From: Bradyrhizobium sp. C9
GTDB taxonomy: Bacteria; Pseudomonadota; Alphaproteobacteria; Rhizobiales; Xanthobacteraceae
Assembly: GCF_002532045.1 (NCBI RefSeq)
Contig: NZ_NWTG01000031.1
Coordinates: 1-64,000, forward strand
Direction: 5' to 3'
DNA length: 64,000 nucleotides
A program made the translations under genes and the position numbers. The notes beneath the pieces are model-generated. The model was not told the DNA's origin, ran no database searches, and was given only the letters and a program-made list of their open reading frames with translations. Each line of letters opens with the position of its first letter. Within the stretch, counting starts at the first letter, position 1. Below are positions 25,565 through 33,299 of this stretch, piece by piece.

Positions 25565-27142
25565 CTAGAAACCGAGCGCGAGCCCGTCCTTGCGATGGTC
25601 GGAGGCGCCGAGCAGAACGCCGCGCGCATGGTCAATGCGGATCGCCTGGCAGCCGCCGATCGGCTCCTCGGAGAGGCGGGCATCGTGGCCGCGGGCGCGC
25701 AGCTCGTCACGGATATCAGGCGATATCGTCGTCTCCAGCGACAGCGCGCCGTCGAAGGCAAAGGAGCGCGGTGCCTCGGCCGCCGCCTGGATGTCCATCT
25801 TCAGATCGAAGATGTTCGACAGCAGATTGGCATGGCCGGCGGCCTGGTAGTGCCCGCCCATCACGCCGAACGACATCACGGTCTTGCCGTCCTTGCGCAG
25901 CAGGCCCGGGATGATGGTGTGCATCGGGCGCTTGCGCGGCCCGAGCGAATTGAGGTGTCCGGGCCTGGCGCGAAAGCTCCAGCCGCGGTTATGCAGCAGG
26001 ATGCCTGATCTCGGCGCGTAGATGCCGCTGCCGAACGGATAGAACAGCGAGTTGATCAGCGAGACGGCGTTGAGGTCGCGGTCGACCACCGTGACATAGA
26101 CGGTGTCGCGATGCTCGATATCGTCCCAGATCGCAGGCGCGGACGCACGGCGCATGTCGATCTTGCTGCGGATCCTGCCGATATAGTCCTCGGCCAAGAA
26201 TGCGGCCGGATCGACCTTGCTGGTGGCGGGATCGCAGAAGAAGGCGTCGCGCGCACGGTAGGCCGCCTTGGTCGCCTCGGCGAGCAGATGGATGCGATCG
26301 GCCTGCGCCAGCGCGCCGATATCGAAGCCGGCGAGCATGCGCAGGATCATCAGCGCCGCCAGGCCCTGCCCGTTCGGCGGACACTCGACCACGTCGTGGT
26401 CATGGTAGCGCGCCGAGATCGGCTGCACGTAGTCCGAGGTCTGCACCGCGAAATCCTCGGTGCTGTGGGCGCCGCCCAGCCCGCGCAGGATGCCGGCCAT
26501 CTCGTCGGCGGCCTCACCTGCGTAGAACCCATCACGCCCGTGCTGCGCGATCCGGCGCAAGGTCCGGCCAAGCGCAGGCTGCGTGCGGATGTCGCCGACC
26601 TCAGGCGCCTTGCCGCCGGGAAGGAACTGCGCTGCCGCATTGGCGTCGATCTCGATCCGGGCCCGGAAGCGGCGCCAGTCCTCCGCGACGCGCGGTGTCA
26701 CGCAAAAGCCCTGCTCGGCCGCCGCGATCGCCGGCCGGAAGATCTCCTCCAGCGACCTGCTGCCGTGATCGGCGACCAGCCTGCACCAGGCGTCAATGGC
26801 GCCCGGCACGGTCACAGCCTCGGGCGCGGTCGGCGGAATGTCGCGCGTGCCGCTACCGGCATATTTTTCTGCATCGGTGCCGGCCGGCGTGCGGCCCGAG
26901 CCGTTCAGCGCGATCGGCTCGCCGGCCTTCGGCGAGTACAGCGCAAAGCAGTCGCCGCCGATTCCGGTCATCTGCGGCTCGACGACGCCCTGCAGCGCCA
27001 CCGCCGCCACCGCGGCATCGACGGCATTGCCGCCGGCCTTCAACATCTCGACCGCGGCAAGGGTCGCCTGCGGGTGCGAGGTCGCGGCCATGCCACGCTC
27101 CGCAACCGCCACGGAACGGCCGATGGCCATGAAATCACGCAT
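25565..27142 (-). CDS. Gamma-glutamyltransferase family enzyme
   Basis: 525 residues from the ATG at 27142, with AAGGA upstream. N-terminal nucleophile hydrolase: Asp-Thr-Val-Tyr-Val places the self-cleavage/catalytic Thr at 347. Features on either side are Gly-Gly-Asn-Ala-Val-Asp-Ala-Ala and Gly-Ile-Gly-Gly-Asp in the large subunit, and Ser-Leu-Ile-Asn-Ser-Leu-Phe and Gly-Val-Met-Gly-Gly-His-Tyr-Gln in the small. There is no signal peptide, so it is probably cytoplasmic, unlike Escherichia coli Ggt. It may be an acylase-type member acting on gamma-glutamyl or other N-acyl amines. A perfect operator copy lies 103 bases upstream. Confidence 0.88.
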   Translation of the reverse strand: MRDFMAIGRSVAVAERGMAATSHPQATLAAVEMLKAGGNAVDAAVAAVALQGVVEPQMTGIGGDCFALYSPKAGEPIALNGSGRTPAGTDAEKYAGSGTRDIPPTAPEAVTVPGAIDAWCRLVADHGSRSLEEIFRPAIAAAEQGFCVTPRVAEDWRRFRARIEIDANAAAQFLPGGKAPEVGDIRTQPALGRTLRRIAQHGRDGFYAGEAADEMAGILRGLGGAHSTEDFAVQTSDYVQPISARYHDHDVVECPPNGQGLAALMILRMLAGFDIGALAQADRIHLLAEATKAAYRARDAFFCDPATSKVDPAAFLAEDYIGRIRSKIDMRRASAPAIWDDIEHRDTVYVTVVDRDLNAVSLINSLFYPFGSGIYAPRSGILLHNRGWSFRARPGHLNSLGPRKRPMHTIIPGLLRKDGKTVMSFGVMGGHYQAAGHANLLSNIFDLKMDIQAAAEAPRSFAFDGALSLETTISPDIRDELRARGHDARLSEEPIGGCQAIRIDHARGVLLGASDHRKDGLALGF

Positions 27143-27241
27143 GTCGGATCCTTCAATCTGTGAGCGGCAGCCGCTCGCCAACATTGTCGAAAACGACACC
27201 GGTCCCTTGGGGGAACTTTCGGTCGACGGCACGGTGAGCGG

Positions 27242-27260
27242 CAATCCACCTAACGGTGGA
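27242..27260. promoter_or_regulatory. Operator copy 3 (CAATCCACC-N4-GGTGGA)
   Basis: Perfect palindrome TCCACC-TAAC-GGTGGA at 27245-27260 preceded by CAA, upstream of the gamma-glutamyltransferase-family gene. Confidence 0.65.
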
Positions 27261-27332
27261 GCGGGTGAACGCGGGGCAAATCATGCCGCGGGAATGCTGA
27301 TGTTCGACTTGCAAGCGACAACACACACTTGG

Positions 27333-27456
27333 CGTCGTCCCGGCGAAGGCCGGGACCCATTACCACGAATGCGAATTGTTACGCGACGCTGGGGCCACAG
27401 CCTTCCTCACCAACACAACCCTGTGGTTATGGGTCCCGGCCTTCGCCGGGACGACG
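27333..27456. repeat. Paired REP-like palindromes in inverted orientation
   Basis: Arms of 34 bases at 27333-27366 and 27423-27456 are reverse complements with one mismatch, separated by 56 bases. Each arm contains its own hairpin, GTCCCGGC-GAAG-GCCGGGAC. This nested design is typical of repetitive extragenic palindromes and small non-autonomous elements. It lies between the gamma-glutamyltransferase promoter and the end of the LuxR gene, filling most of a 354-base gap. Confidence 0.75.
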
Positions 27457-27496
27457 TGTGGGCGAGAGCCGTGCTCGCAATCTACAACCCACGCCC

Positions 27497-28171
27497 TCAA
27501 TGCGGCCGCGACATCAGCGCGACGACGGCGGAGCGGGTCTCGACGCCGAGTTTCTCGAAGATATGGATCAAATGCGTCTTCACCGTCGCAAGACCGATGC
27601 TCAGGCACTCACCGATCTCGCGGTTGGTGCGGCCGCAGCACAACAGCTCGACCACTTCCATCTCGCGCGAGGTCAGTCCGTAGCGCGCCGGCTCGTCGGC
27701 ATTTGGCGACAGGCGGCTGGTCAGGTTGAATTCGAGGTAGTCATGGATCTTCTCGGCAATGTGCATGCTGCCGTCGGGAATCGCACAGCCCGGCGCCCAG
27801 AGCACGCTCATTCCGGCCACGATCCGGTCGTTGCGGCGGAAGAAGAACTCGATCATGTCGGCGACGCCGCATTGGCCGGCGAAGGCGCGGTAGGTCGCCG
27901 CCTCCTGGGATGCGCACTGGTCGAGCGCGATGCTGAGCCGGGCGATCGGCCGGTTGCTCGCGGATCGCGGATGCAACGGATCGAGCCGGTTCATGCCGGC
28001 AAGATACTGGTCGTGGAAGCTCGGCGGGACGTTGCTGGAGAGCACGAAGCGGTTGAGGGTCAGATTGCCGTCGACCTCGTAGAACGCGGTCGCGGAGCCT
28101 TCGAGAATCCCTCGCGCGAACTGAATGGCTTGCGTGGTCGCCGGATCCGGTCGGCCCAGAAGCGCGATCAT
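27497..28171 (-). CDS. LuxR family transcriptional regulator
   Basis: 224 residues. The C-terminal LuxR/FixJ-type helix-turn-helix (about 163-222) reads Leu-Thr-Ser-Arg-Glu-Met-Glu-Val-Val-Glu-Leu-Leu, Thr-Asn-Arg-Glu-Ile-Gly, Thr-Val-Lys-Thr-His-Leu. The N-terminal domain is not a receiver (no Asp phosphorylation pocket) and not a clear autoinducer domain. It contains aromatic and Cys residues and may bind a metabolite. The gene lies between the gamma-glutamyltransferase and NylB-like genes, both preceded by the shared palindrome, making it the best candidate for the cognate regulator. Confidence 0.9.
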   Translation of the reverse strand: MIALLGRPDPATTQAIQFARGILEGSATAFYEVDGNLTLNRFVLSSNVPPSFHDQYLAGMNRLDPLHPRSASNRPIARLSIALDQCASQEAATYRAFAGQCGVADMIEFFFRRNDRIVAGMSVLWAPGCAIPDGSMHIAEKIHDYLEFNLTSRLSPNADEPARYGLTSREMEVVELLCCGRTNREIGECLSIGLATVKTHLIHIFEKLGVETRSAVVALMSRPH

Positions 28172-28316
28172 GACCTACCTCCCGATGTTTCCCGATGGCG
28201 AACGTCTGCGCGTCGCATGACCGGCACGCTGAGACAGACGCGGGGCATAGTCAAGCAAATTGCGGGCCAAACGCACATCCCGGAAACGGTTACGCCGAAG
28301 TAACCTGATAACCTCC

Positions 28317-28335
28317 TCCACCATCCGGTTGATTG
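28317..28335. promoter_or_regulatory. Operator copy 4 (inverted orientation)
   Basis: TCCACC-ATCC-GGTTGA at 28317-28332 followed by TTG; read on the minus strand it is CAATCAACC-N4-GGTGGA. It lies 64 bases upstream of the NylB-like start and 146 bases upstream of the divergent luxR gene. Confidence 0.6.
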
Positions 28336-28395
28336 CGGGCAACGCGACCGACGCGGAACTTTCGCACACTTCCCAATGTCATTGCTGGATCAAGA

Positions 28396-29598
28396 ATGAA
28401 TTCGCGTCGCATCATGGCCGCCTTCCCGTCGGCGGCCGACGAACAGGTCACGCTCGCCAACTGGCGTCAGCATCCGTTCAGCGAGTGGGCATTCCGTAAT
28501 GTGCGCGAGCTGCTGCCCACCGCCAACATCGCACGGGCCTCGGCGCCGACGCCGCTGTCCTTTGCGCCGCGCTATCTCGACGACGTCAGCTTCGCTGACC
28601 CGCGCGGTGAAACGGTCGGCGTCGGCCAGGCGCTGCGTGCAAGCCACACCGACGGCATCGTCGTGTCGCATCGCGGACAAATCGCCTTCGAATGGTATGC
28701 CCACGGCCTGACGCCGGACACCCCGCATCTGATCTTCTCGGTCAGCAAGTCGGTCGCGGGAACGCTTGGCGGCATCCTGGCCGATCGCGGCAAGCTCGAT
28801 CCCGACGCGCCGGTGATGCGCTACATCCCGGAGATGGAGGGATCGGTCTATGGCGGCAGCTGCACGGTGCGGAATCTGCTCGACATGAGCGTCGGCATCC
28901 GCTTCGACGAGGACTACATGGCGCGCGACGGCGACGTCATGAACTACCGGCGCTCGACCGGCTGGGAGCTGCCGGACCCGGCCATTCCGCCGAGCAATCT
29001 GCGCGACTATCTGCGCACGCTGCGGCCGAATGGCGCGCCCCATGGCCAGACCTTCCACTACGTCTCGACCAACACCGACGTGCTCGGCTGGGTCTATGAA
29101 CGCGCCTGCGGCACGTCCTATGCGAAGATCCTCACGCAATATCTGTGGCAGCCGATGGGCGCCGAGCACGATGCCTACATCACCGTCGACTCGCGCGGCG
29201 CGGCGCGCGTCGCCGGTGGCATCTGCGCCACACTACGCGATCTCGCCCGCTTCGGCGAGATGATGCGCAACCACGGCATCAGCAACGGACGGCAGGTGGT
29301 GCCCACCTGGTGGGTCGACGACATCAGGCAGAACGGCAATGCCGAGGCCTGGTCGCGCGGCGACCTGACGAAGGTTTTTCCGAACGGCAACTACCGCAAC
29401 AAGTGGTACACGCTCGACCGCGGCGAAACGCCGTTCGCGGCCGTCGGCATCCACGGCCAGTGGATCTACGTCGATCCGACGAACGAGACCGTGATCGCGC
29501 GTGTCTCCTCGCAGCCCCTGCCGATGGATCTCGATCTCGATCACATGTGGATGCGCGGCTATCGCGCGATCGCGGCCAGACTTGCCGGCAAGGCCTGA
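28396..29598 (+). CDS. NylB-family serine hydrolase (6-aminohexanoate-dimer hydrolase-like)
   Basis: 400 residues from the ATG at 28396. Class C beta-lactamase/DD-peptidase fold: Ser115-Val-Ser-Lys118 supplies the nucleophile and general base, Tyr222 (His-Tyr-Val-Ser-Thr-Asn-Thr-Asp) completes the triad, and Asp-Glu-Asp-Tyr at 171-174 matches the substrate-closing Tyr of the nylon-oligomer hydrolase NylB (Ser112, Lys115, Tyr215, Tyr170 there). Other shared stretches are Gly-Ser-Val-Tyr, Asp-Ala-Tyr-Ile-Thr-Val-Asp and Gly-Ile-His-Gly-Gln. No signal peptide. It probably hydrolyses a small amide or ester. Expressed alone, with an operator copy upstream. Confidence 0.88.
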   Translation: MNSRRIMAAFPSAADEQVTLANWRQHPFSEWAFRNVRELLPTANIARASAPTPLSFAPRYLDDVSFADPRGETVGVGQALRASHTDGIVVSHRGQIAFEWYAHGLTPDTPHLIFSVSKSVAGTLGGILADRGKLDPDAPVMRYIPEMEGSVYGGSCTVRNLLDMSVGIRFDEDYMARDGDVMNYRRSTGWELPDPAIPPSNLRDYLRTLRPNGAPHGQTFHYVSTNTDVLGWVYERACGTSYAKILTQYLWQPMGAEHDAYITVDSRGAARVAGGICATLRDLARFGEMMRNHGISNGRQVVPTWWVDDIRQNGNAEAWSRGDLTKVFPNGNYRNKWYTLDRGETPFAAVGIHGQWIYVDPTNETVIARVSSQPLPMDLDLDHMWMRGYRAIAARLAGKA

Positions 29599-29630
29599 CG
29601 GCTTGCGACGGGGGAACGGTCGACGACGCT

Positions 29631-31034
29631 TCAATCGATCGGCGGCCGCCGCGTATGCCAGTCCGTCACCGACTGGAATGCGGCGCCGGCGCGGACCAGC
29701 ACGTCCTCGGAGAGATGCGGGCCGACCAGCTGCATGCTGAGCGGCATCTGGTCCGACGCCATCCCCATCGGCAGCGTGATGGTCGGGCTGCCCGAGAAGT
29801 CGAACACTGCCGTGAAGCGCAGGATGTTCAGGAGCACGTTGGGATCGGCTCCGTACTCGCTCATCTTGGTCAGCGTCGGGATCGGCACCGGCATCGTCGG
29901 GATCAGCAAGAGATCGATATCCTCGAACATCGCGGCGAGGCTGCCGCTGAATTTCAGCCGCTCATGATGGATCGCGGCGATATCGACGCCACTGGTCGCC
30001 CTGCCCTGCTCGATCAGCTGCGCGAGGTCCGGCCCATATTCCGACTTCCGCGACGGGTAGGTGTCCAAATGCGCTTCAGCCGTTTCCACCGAGCACATCG
30101 CAATCCACTGGCTGACGAGTTTCTGATACGGCGGGAAATGCACCTCGCGGATGTCTGCGCCGAGATCGGCCAGCATGCGCTCGGCTTGCACCAAAGCGGC
30201 AACGACCTGCCGATCGATCCCCTCCTGGGTGTATCTGCGATCGACGCCGATCCGTAGGCCCCGGATGCTCTCGCCGACGCCGGCCAGATAGTTCGGCACC
30301 GGCGCCCGCAAGGCAGTCGGATCGTTGGCATCCGCGCCGGCGATGACGCCGAGCATTGCTCCGGCGTCGGCAGCGCTACGGCACATCGGTCCGACGTGAT
30401 CGAGCGAGTCCGCCAGCGGGAAGATGCCGTGGCGGCTGACGCGGCCCCAGGTCGGTTTGATGCCGGTCAAGCCGCAGGTCGCCGACGGAAACCTGATCGA
30501 GCCGCCGGTGTCGCTACCGATCGAGCCGTAGCAGAGGCCCGCCGACGTCGCGACGCCCGATCCAGTCGACGAGGAGCCCACCCAGTAGTCCACATTCCAC
30601 GGATTGAGCGGGGTCTGCACGGCCGGATGATGGCTGGTATAAGCGCCCTCCGTCATCTTGAGCTTGCCGAGCGTGATCGCACCGGCGAGTTCGAGCCGGT
30701 CGACGATCGTAGCGTTGAAGGACGGCACGAACTTCGCATGGATCGTCGTGCCGCCCGCGGTCGGCGCAAACGAGGTGTAGCAGAGGTCCTTCAGCCCGAT
30801 CGGAACGCCATGCAGCGGGCCGCGCCAGATGCCCTTGGCGATCTCCGCGTCGCGCTGCTTCGCCTGCGCCATGGCCCGCTCCGCAAGGACGAGCGCGTAG
30901 CCATGAAACTGCCCATCGAGCTTCGCGATCCGGCCGAGGATCGCCTCCGTGATCTCCGAGGATTTCGCCTCACCGCGGCGAATGAGCCCGGAGATCTCGG
31001 TGATCGACTTGTAGTGCAATGGATCCGCTGACAT
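29631..31034 (-). CDS. Amidase signature family hydrolase
   Basis: 467 residues. Catalytic Lys82 in Gly-Leu-Lys-Asp-Leu, cis-Ser155 in Gly-Ser-Ser-Ser-Thr-Gly-Ser-Gly and nucleophile Ser179 in Asp-Thr-Gly-Gly-Ser-Ile-Arg: the complete Ser-cisSer-Lys triad with standard spacing. Cytoplasmic. Last gene of the amide operon, 16 bases after the SDR gene. It is a paralogue of the amidase that starts the operon (same residue numbers for the triad), so the two may cover different chain lengths or substrates. The exact substrate is not readable. Confidence 0.9.
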   Translation of the reverse strand: MSADPLHYKSITEISGLIRRGEAKSSEITEAILGRIAKLDGQFHGYALVLAERAMAQAKQRDAEIAKGIWRGPLHGVPIGLKDLCYTSFAPTAGGTTIHAKFVPSFNATIVDRLELAGAITLGKLKMTEGAYTSHHPAVQTPLNPWNVDYWVGSSSTGSGVATSAGLCYGSIGSDTGGSIRFPSATCGLTGIKPTWGRVSRHGIFPLADSLDHVGPMCRSAADAGAMLGVIAGADANDPTALRAPVPNYLAGVGESIRGLRIGVDRRYTQEGIDRQVVAALVQAERMLADLGADIREVHFPPYQKLVSQWIAMCSVETAEAHLDTYPSRKSEYGPDLAQLIEQGRATSGVDIAAIHHERLKFSGSLAAMFEDIDLLLIPTMPVPIPTLTKMSEYGADPNVLLNILRFTAVFDFSGSPTITLPMGMASDQMPLSMQLVGPHLSEDVLVRAGAAFQSVTDWHTRRPPID

Positions 31035-31050
31035 GTCGTTGTGGCCCCGG

Positions 31051-31812
31051 CTAGAACTGGACGCCGCGCGTCAGGGCACCGTCCACGACGAGGTTGGTCC
31101 CCGTGATGAAGCTCGCCGCCTTGCTCGCCAGGAACACGGCGGCGTTGGCCATCTCCTGCGGCGTGCCCATGCGCCCGGTCGGGTTGAGCGCCAGCGCGGA
31201 CTTGTACAGTTCGGGATTGCCGTCCTTGATCATGTTCCAGACGCCGCCCTCGAAATAGGTGTTGCCCGGCGACACCGAATTGGCCCGAATTCCCTTGGCC
31301 GCGAGCTGGTAAGCCAGCCCTTGCGTGTAGTGGATGATCGCGGCCTTGAAGGTGCCGTAAGGACCGCTGGCGAAATCGACCTCGCGCCCCGACACGCTGG
31401 AGATCGTGACGATCGCCGCCGCCGCACTTTTCTCGAGATACGGCATCGCGGCGTTGACGAGCCGCACCGTCCCCATCATGTCGGTGGAGAATTCCTTCTC
31501 CCAACTCTCTTCGTCCTGCCCGATCGAGAGCGCGCTGACATTGGCGACCACGACGTCGATACCGCCGAGCTTGGACGCCATATCGGCGACCCAGGCTTTC
31601 AGCGCCGGTCCGTTCGAGACGTCGACTGCCCCACCGAACGCCGCAACGCCCTTGGCCTTGATCGCGGCGACCGCAGTGTCGACATCGGCCTGGTTGCGCG
31701 CGCAGATGCCGACATTGGCACCCTCCACCGCGAACGTGTCGGCGATCGCGCGGCCGATTCCCTTGGTGCTGCCGGTCACGAGAACCCTTGCGCCCTTGAG
31801 TCCCAGATCCAT
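31051..31812 (-). CDS. SDR family oxidoreductase
   Basis: 253 residues from the second of two close ATGs. The one at 31812 has GGAGG eight bases upstream, whereas the ATG at 31818 is too near the same site. Motifs: Val-Thr-Gly-Ser-Thr-Lys-Gly-Ile-Gly, Asn-Val-Ser in place of the usual Asn-Ala-Gly, catalytic Ser in Ile-Ser-Ser-Val-Ser-Gly, and Tyr-Gly-Thr-Phe-Lys. The final Asn-Leu-Val-Val-Asp-Gly-Ala-Leu is typical. Within an amide-uptake operon it probably acts on the acyl or hydroxy-acid product. 63 bases separate it from the transporter ATPase gene. Confidence 0.85.
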   Translation of the reverse strand: MDLGLKGARVLVTGSTKGIGRAIADTFAVEGANVGICARNQADVDTAVAAIKAKGVAAFGGAVDVSNGPALKAWVADMASKLGGIDVVVANVSALSIGQDEESWEKEFSTDMMGTVRLVNAAMPYLEKSAAAAIVTISSVSGREVDFASGPYGTFKAAIIHYTQGLAYQLAAKGIRANSVSPGNTYFEGGVWNMIKDGNPELYKSALALNPTGRMGTPQEMANAAVFLASKAASFITGTNLVVDGALTRGVQF

Positions 31813-31875
31813 GTCCATTCCCTCCGTTGTTATCGATTATGGAACGCGTACTTCCTCACCACATGACGTGGCCGA

Positions 31876-32586
31876 TCAAAGCAACAATTGCGCGCGAACA
31901 TTGTCCGCGTTGACCTCCTCACCGGCCAGCGATCGCGTGATCTTGCCCTTCTCCATGATGTAGCAGCGCTGGGCAATCGCCAGGATCGTGTCGAGGTTCT
32001 GCTCAACGAAGATGATCGTCGTCCCGAGCTCGCTGCGGAACGATTGCAGCGCCTCGCAGATGTGCTGCACGATCGAGGGCTGGACGCCCTCGGACGGCTC
32101 GTCGAGGATCATCAAGGACGGATTGCCGATCAGCGCGCGGCCGATCGCAAGCTGCTGCTGCTCGCCGCCCGACATGGTGCCCGCGATCTGCCTGCGGCGT
32201 TCCTTGAGGCGCGGAAAATACTCGTAGACGAGTTCGGGCAGCTTCTTTCCCTCCGGCCCGCCGATCAGTTCGCCGACCTGCAAATTCTCCTCGACGCTCA
32301 TCTGCGGAAACACGTCGCGGCCCTGCGGAATGTAGCCGAAGCCGGCGCGTGCCCGCGCGTCCGCCTCGAGCTGCGTGACATCCTGATCCATGAACGTGAT
32401 GGTGCCGCGCCAGCTCTGCAGCAGCCCGATCAGGCAGCGCATCAGGGTCGACTTGCCGACGCCGTTGCGGCCGATCACGCCGACGATCTCGCCGCGCGCG
32501 ACCTGCATGCTGACGCCCTGCAGGATCGGCGTCGCGCCGTAACCCGCCCAAAGTCCCGATACGTCCAGGATGCGATCAGTGGGCAT
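31876..32586 (-). CDS. ABC transporter ATPase (LivF/UrtE-like), system 2
   Basis: 236 residues from the ATG at 32586, overlapping the LivG-like gene by 11 bases. Walker A Gly-Arg-Asn-Gly-Val-Gly-Lys-Ser-Thr, Met-Ser-Gly-Gly-Glu-Gln-Gln signature, Walker B Leu-Met-Ile-Leu-Asp-Glu-Pro-Ser-Glu-Gly-Val-Gln-Pro. The Arg-Asn-Gly-Val-Gly and Glu-Gly-(Ile/Val)-Gln-Pro forms are those of the urea/amide UrtE branch rather than classical LivF. Confidence 0.92.
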   Translation of the reverse strand: MPTDRILDVSGLWAGYGATPILQGVSMQVARGEIVGVIGRNGVGKSTLMRCLIGLLQSWRGTITFMDQDVTQLEADARARAGFGYIPQGRDVFPQMSVEENLQVGELIGGPEGKKLPELVYEYFPRLKERRRQIAGTMSGGEQQQLAIGRALIGNPSLMILDEPSEGVQPSIVQHICEALQSFRSELGTTIIFVEQNLDTILAIAQRCYIMEKGKITRSLAGEEVNADNVRAQLLL

Positions 32587-33295
32587 GGGTCTTACCCAGA
32601 TAGATTTCCGCGACCTTCTCGTCTTCAAGAATGGCTTCCAGATTGCCGCGCGCGAAGATCTTGCCAAGATGCAGGACGGTGACGCGCTGAGCGACCTGAC
32701 GCACGAACGCCATGTCGTGCTCGACGACAAGAACCGTCATGCCCTCGGCATTGAACGACTTGATCAGTTCGCCGGTCTTGTAGGTCTCCTCCGGCGACAT
32801 GCCGGCGGTCGGCTCGTCCAGCAGCAGAAGCTGCGGCTGCAACGCCAACGCCATCCCGATCTCCAGCCACTGCTGCTGGCCATGCGACAGCGCCCCGGCT
32901 AGCTTGGCGCCGTCCTCCGCCAGATTAAGTAGCGCCAGCAGCCGCTCCTCCTCGGCCCGGCATTCCGCACCCGAAAGCCGCTCCTGCAGTGCGATCTGGA
33001 TGTTCTGCCGCACCGGCAATTCCTTGAACACGCTCGGCGCCTGCATCTTGATGCTCATGCCGCGCTGCACCCGCGCGTAGGGCCGCTCCGCGGTGATATC
33101 GACGGCGTCGAAGAAGATGCTGCCGGTGGTCGGCGGATAGAGGCCGACGATCAGCTTGAACAGCGTGCTCTTGCCGGCGCCGTTGGGTCCGATCAGGCAA
33201 TGGACCTCACCGGCATTGACCGTCAGGTCGACGTCGGAGACGGCGGTCAGTCCGCCGAAACGTTTCGATACGCCTTTTACATCGACCAGCGCCAT
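32576..33295 (-). CDS. ABC transporter ATPase (LivG/UrtD-like), system 2
   Basis: 239 residues from the ATG at 33295, four bases after the LivM stop; an in-frame ATG at 33310 would overlap that gene. Walker A Gly-Pro-Asn-Gly-Ala-Gly-Lys-Ser-Thr, Leu-Ser-His-Gly-Gln-Gln-Gln-Trp-Leu-Glu-Ile signature (His for Gly, as in UrtD), Walker B Leu-Leu-Leu-Leu-Asp-Glu-Pro-Thr-Ala-Gly-Met. These features group it with urea/short-chain-amide importers. Confidence 0.9.
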   Translation of the reverse strand: MALVDVKGVSKRFGGLTAVSDVDLTVNAGEVHCLIGPNGAGKSTLFKLIVGLYPPTTGSIFFDAVDITAERPYARVQRGMSIKMQAPSVFKELPVRQNIQIALQERLSGAECRAEEERLLALLNLAEDGAKLAGALSHGQQQWLEIGMALALQPQLLLLDEPTAGMSPEETYKTGELIKSFNAEGMTVLVVEHDMAFVRQVAQRVTVLHLGKIFARGNLEAILEDEKVAEIYLGKTHAH

Positions 33296-33299
33296 GGGA

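Noticed and set aside
24478..25761. Longer AraC reading starting near 25761
   Set aside because: The extra 96 residues are Arg/Ala-rich with no ribosome-binding site. The ATG at 25473 has GGGGGA upstream and begins the conserved protein.
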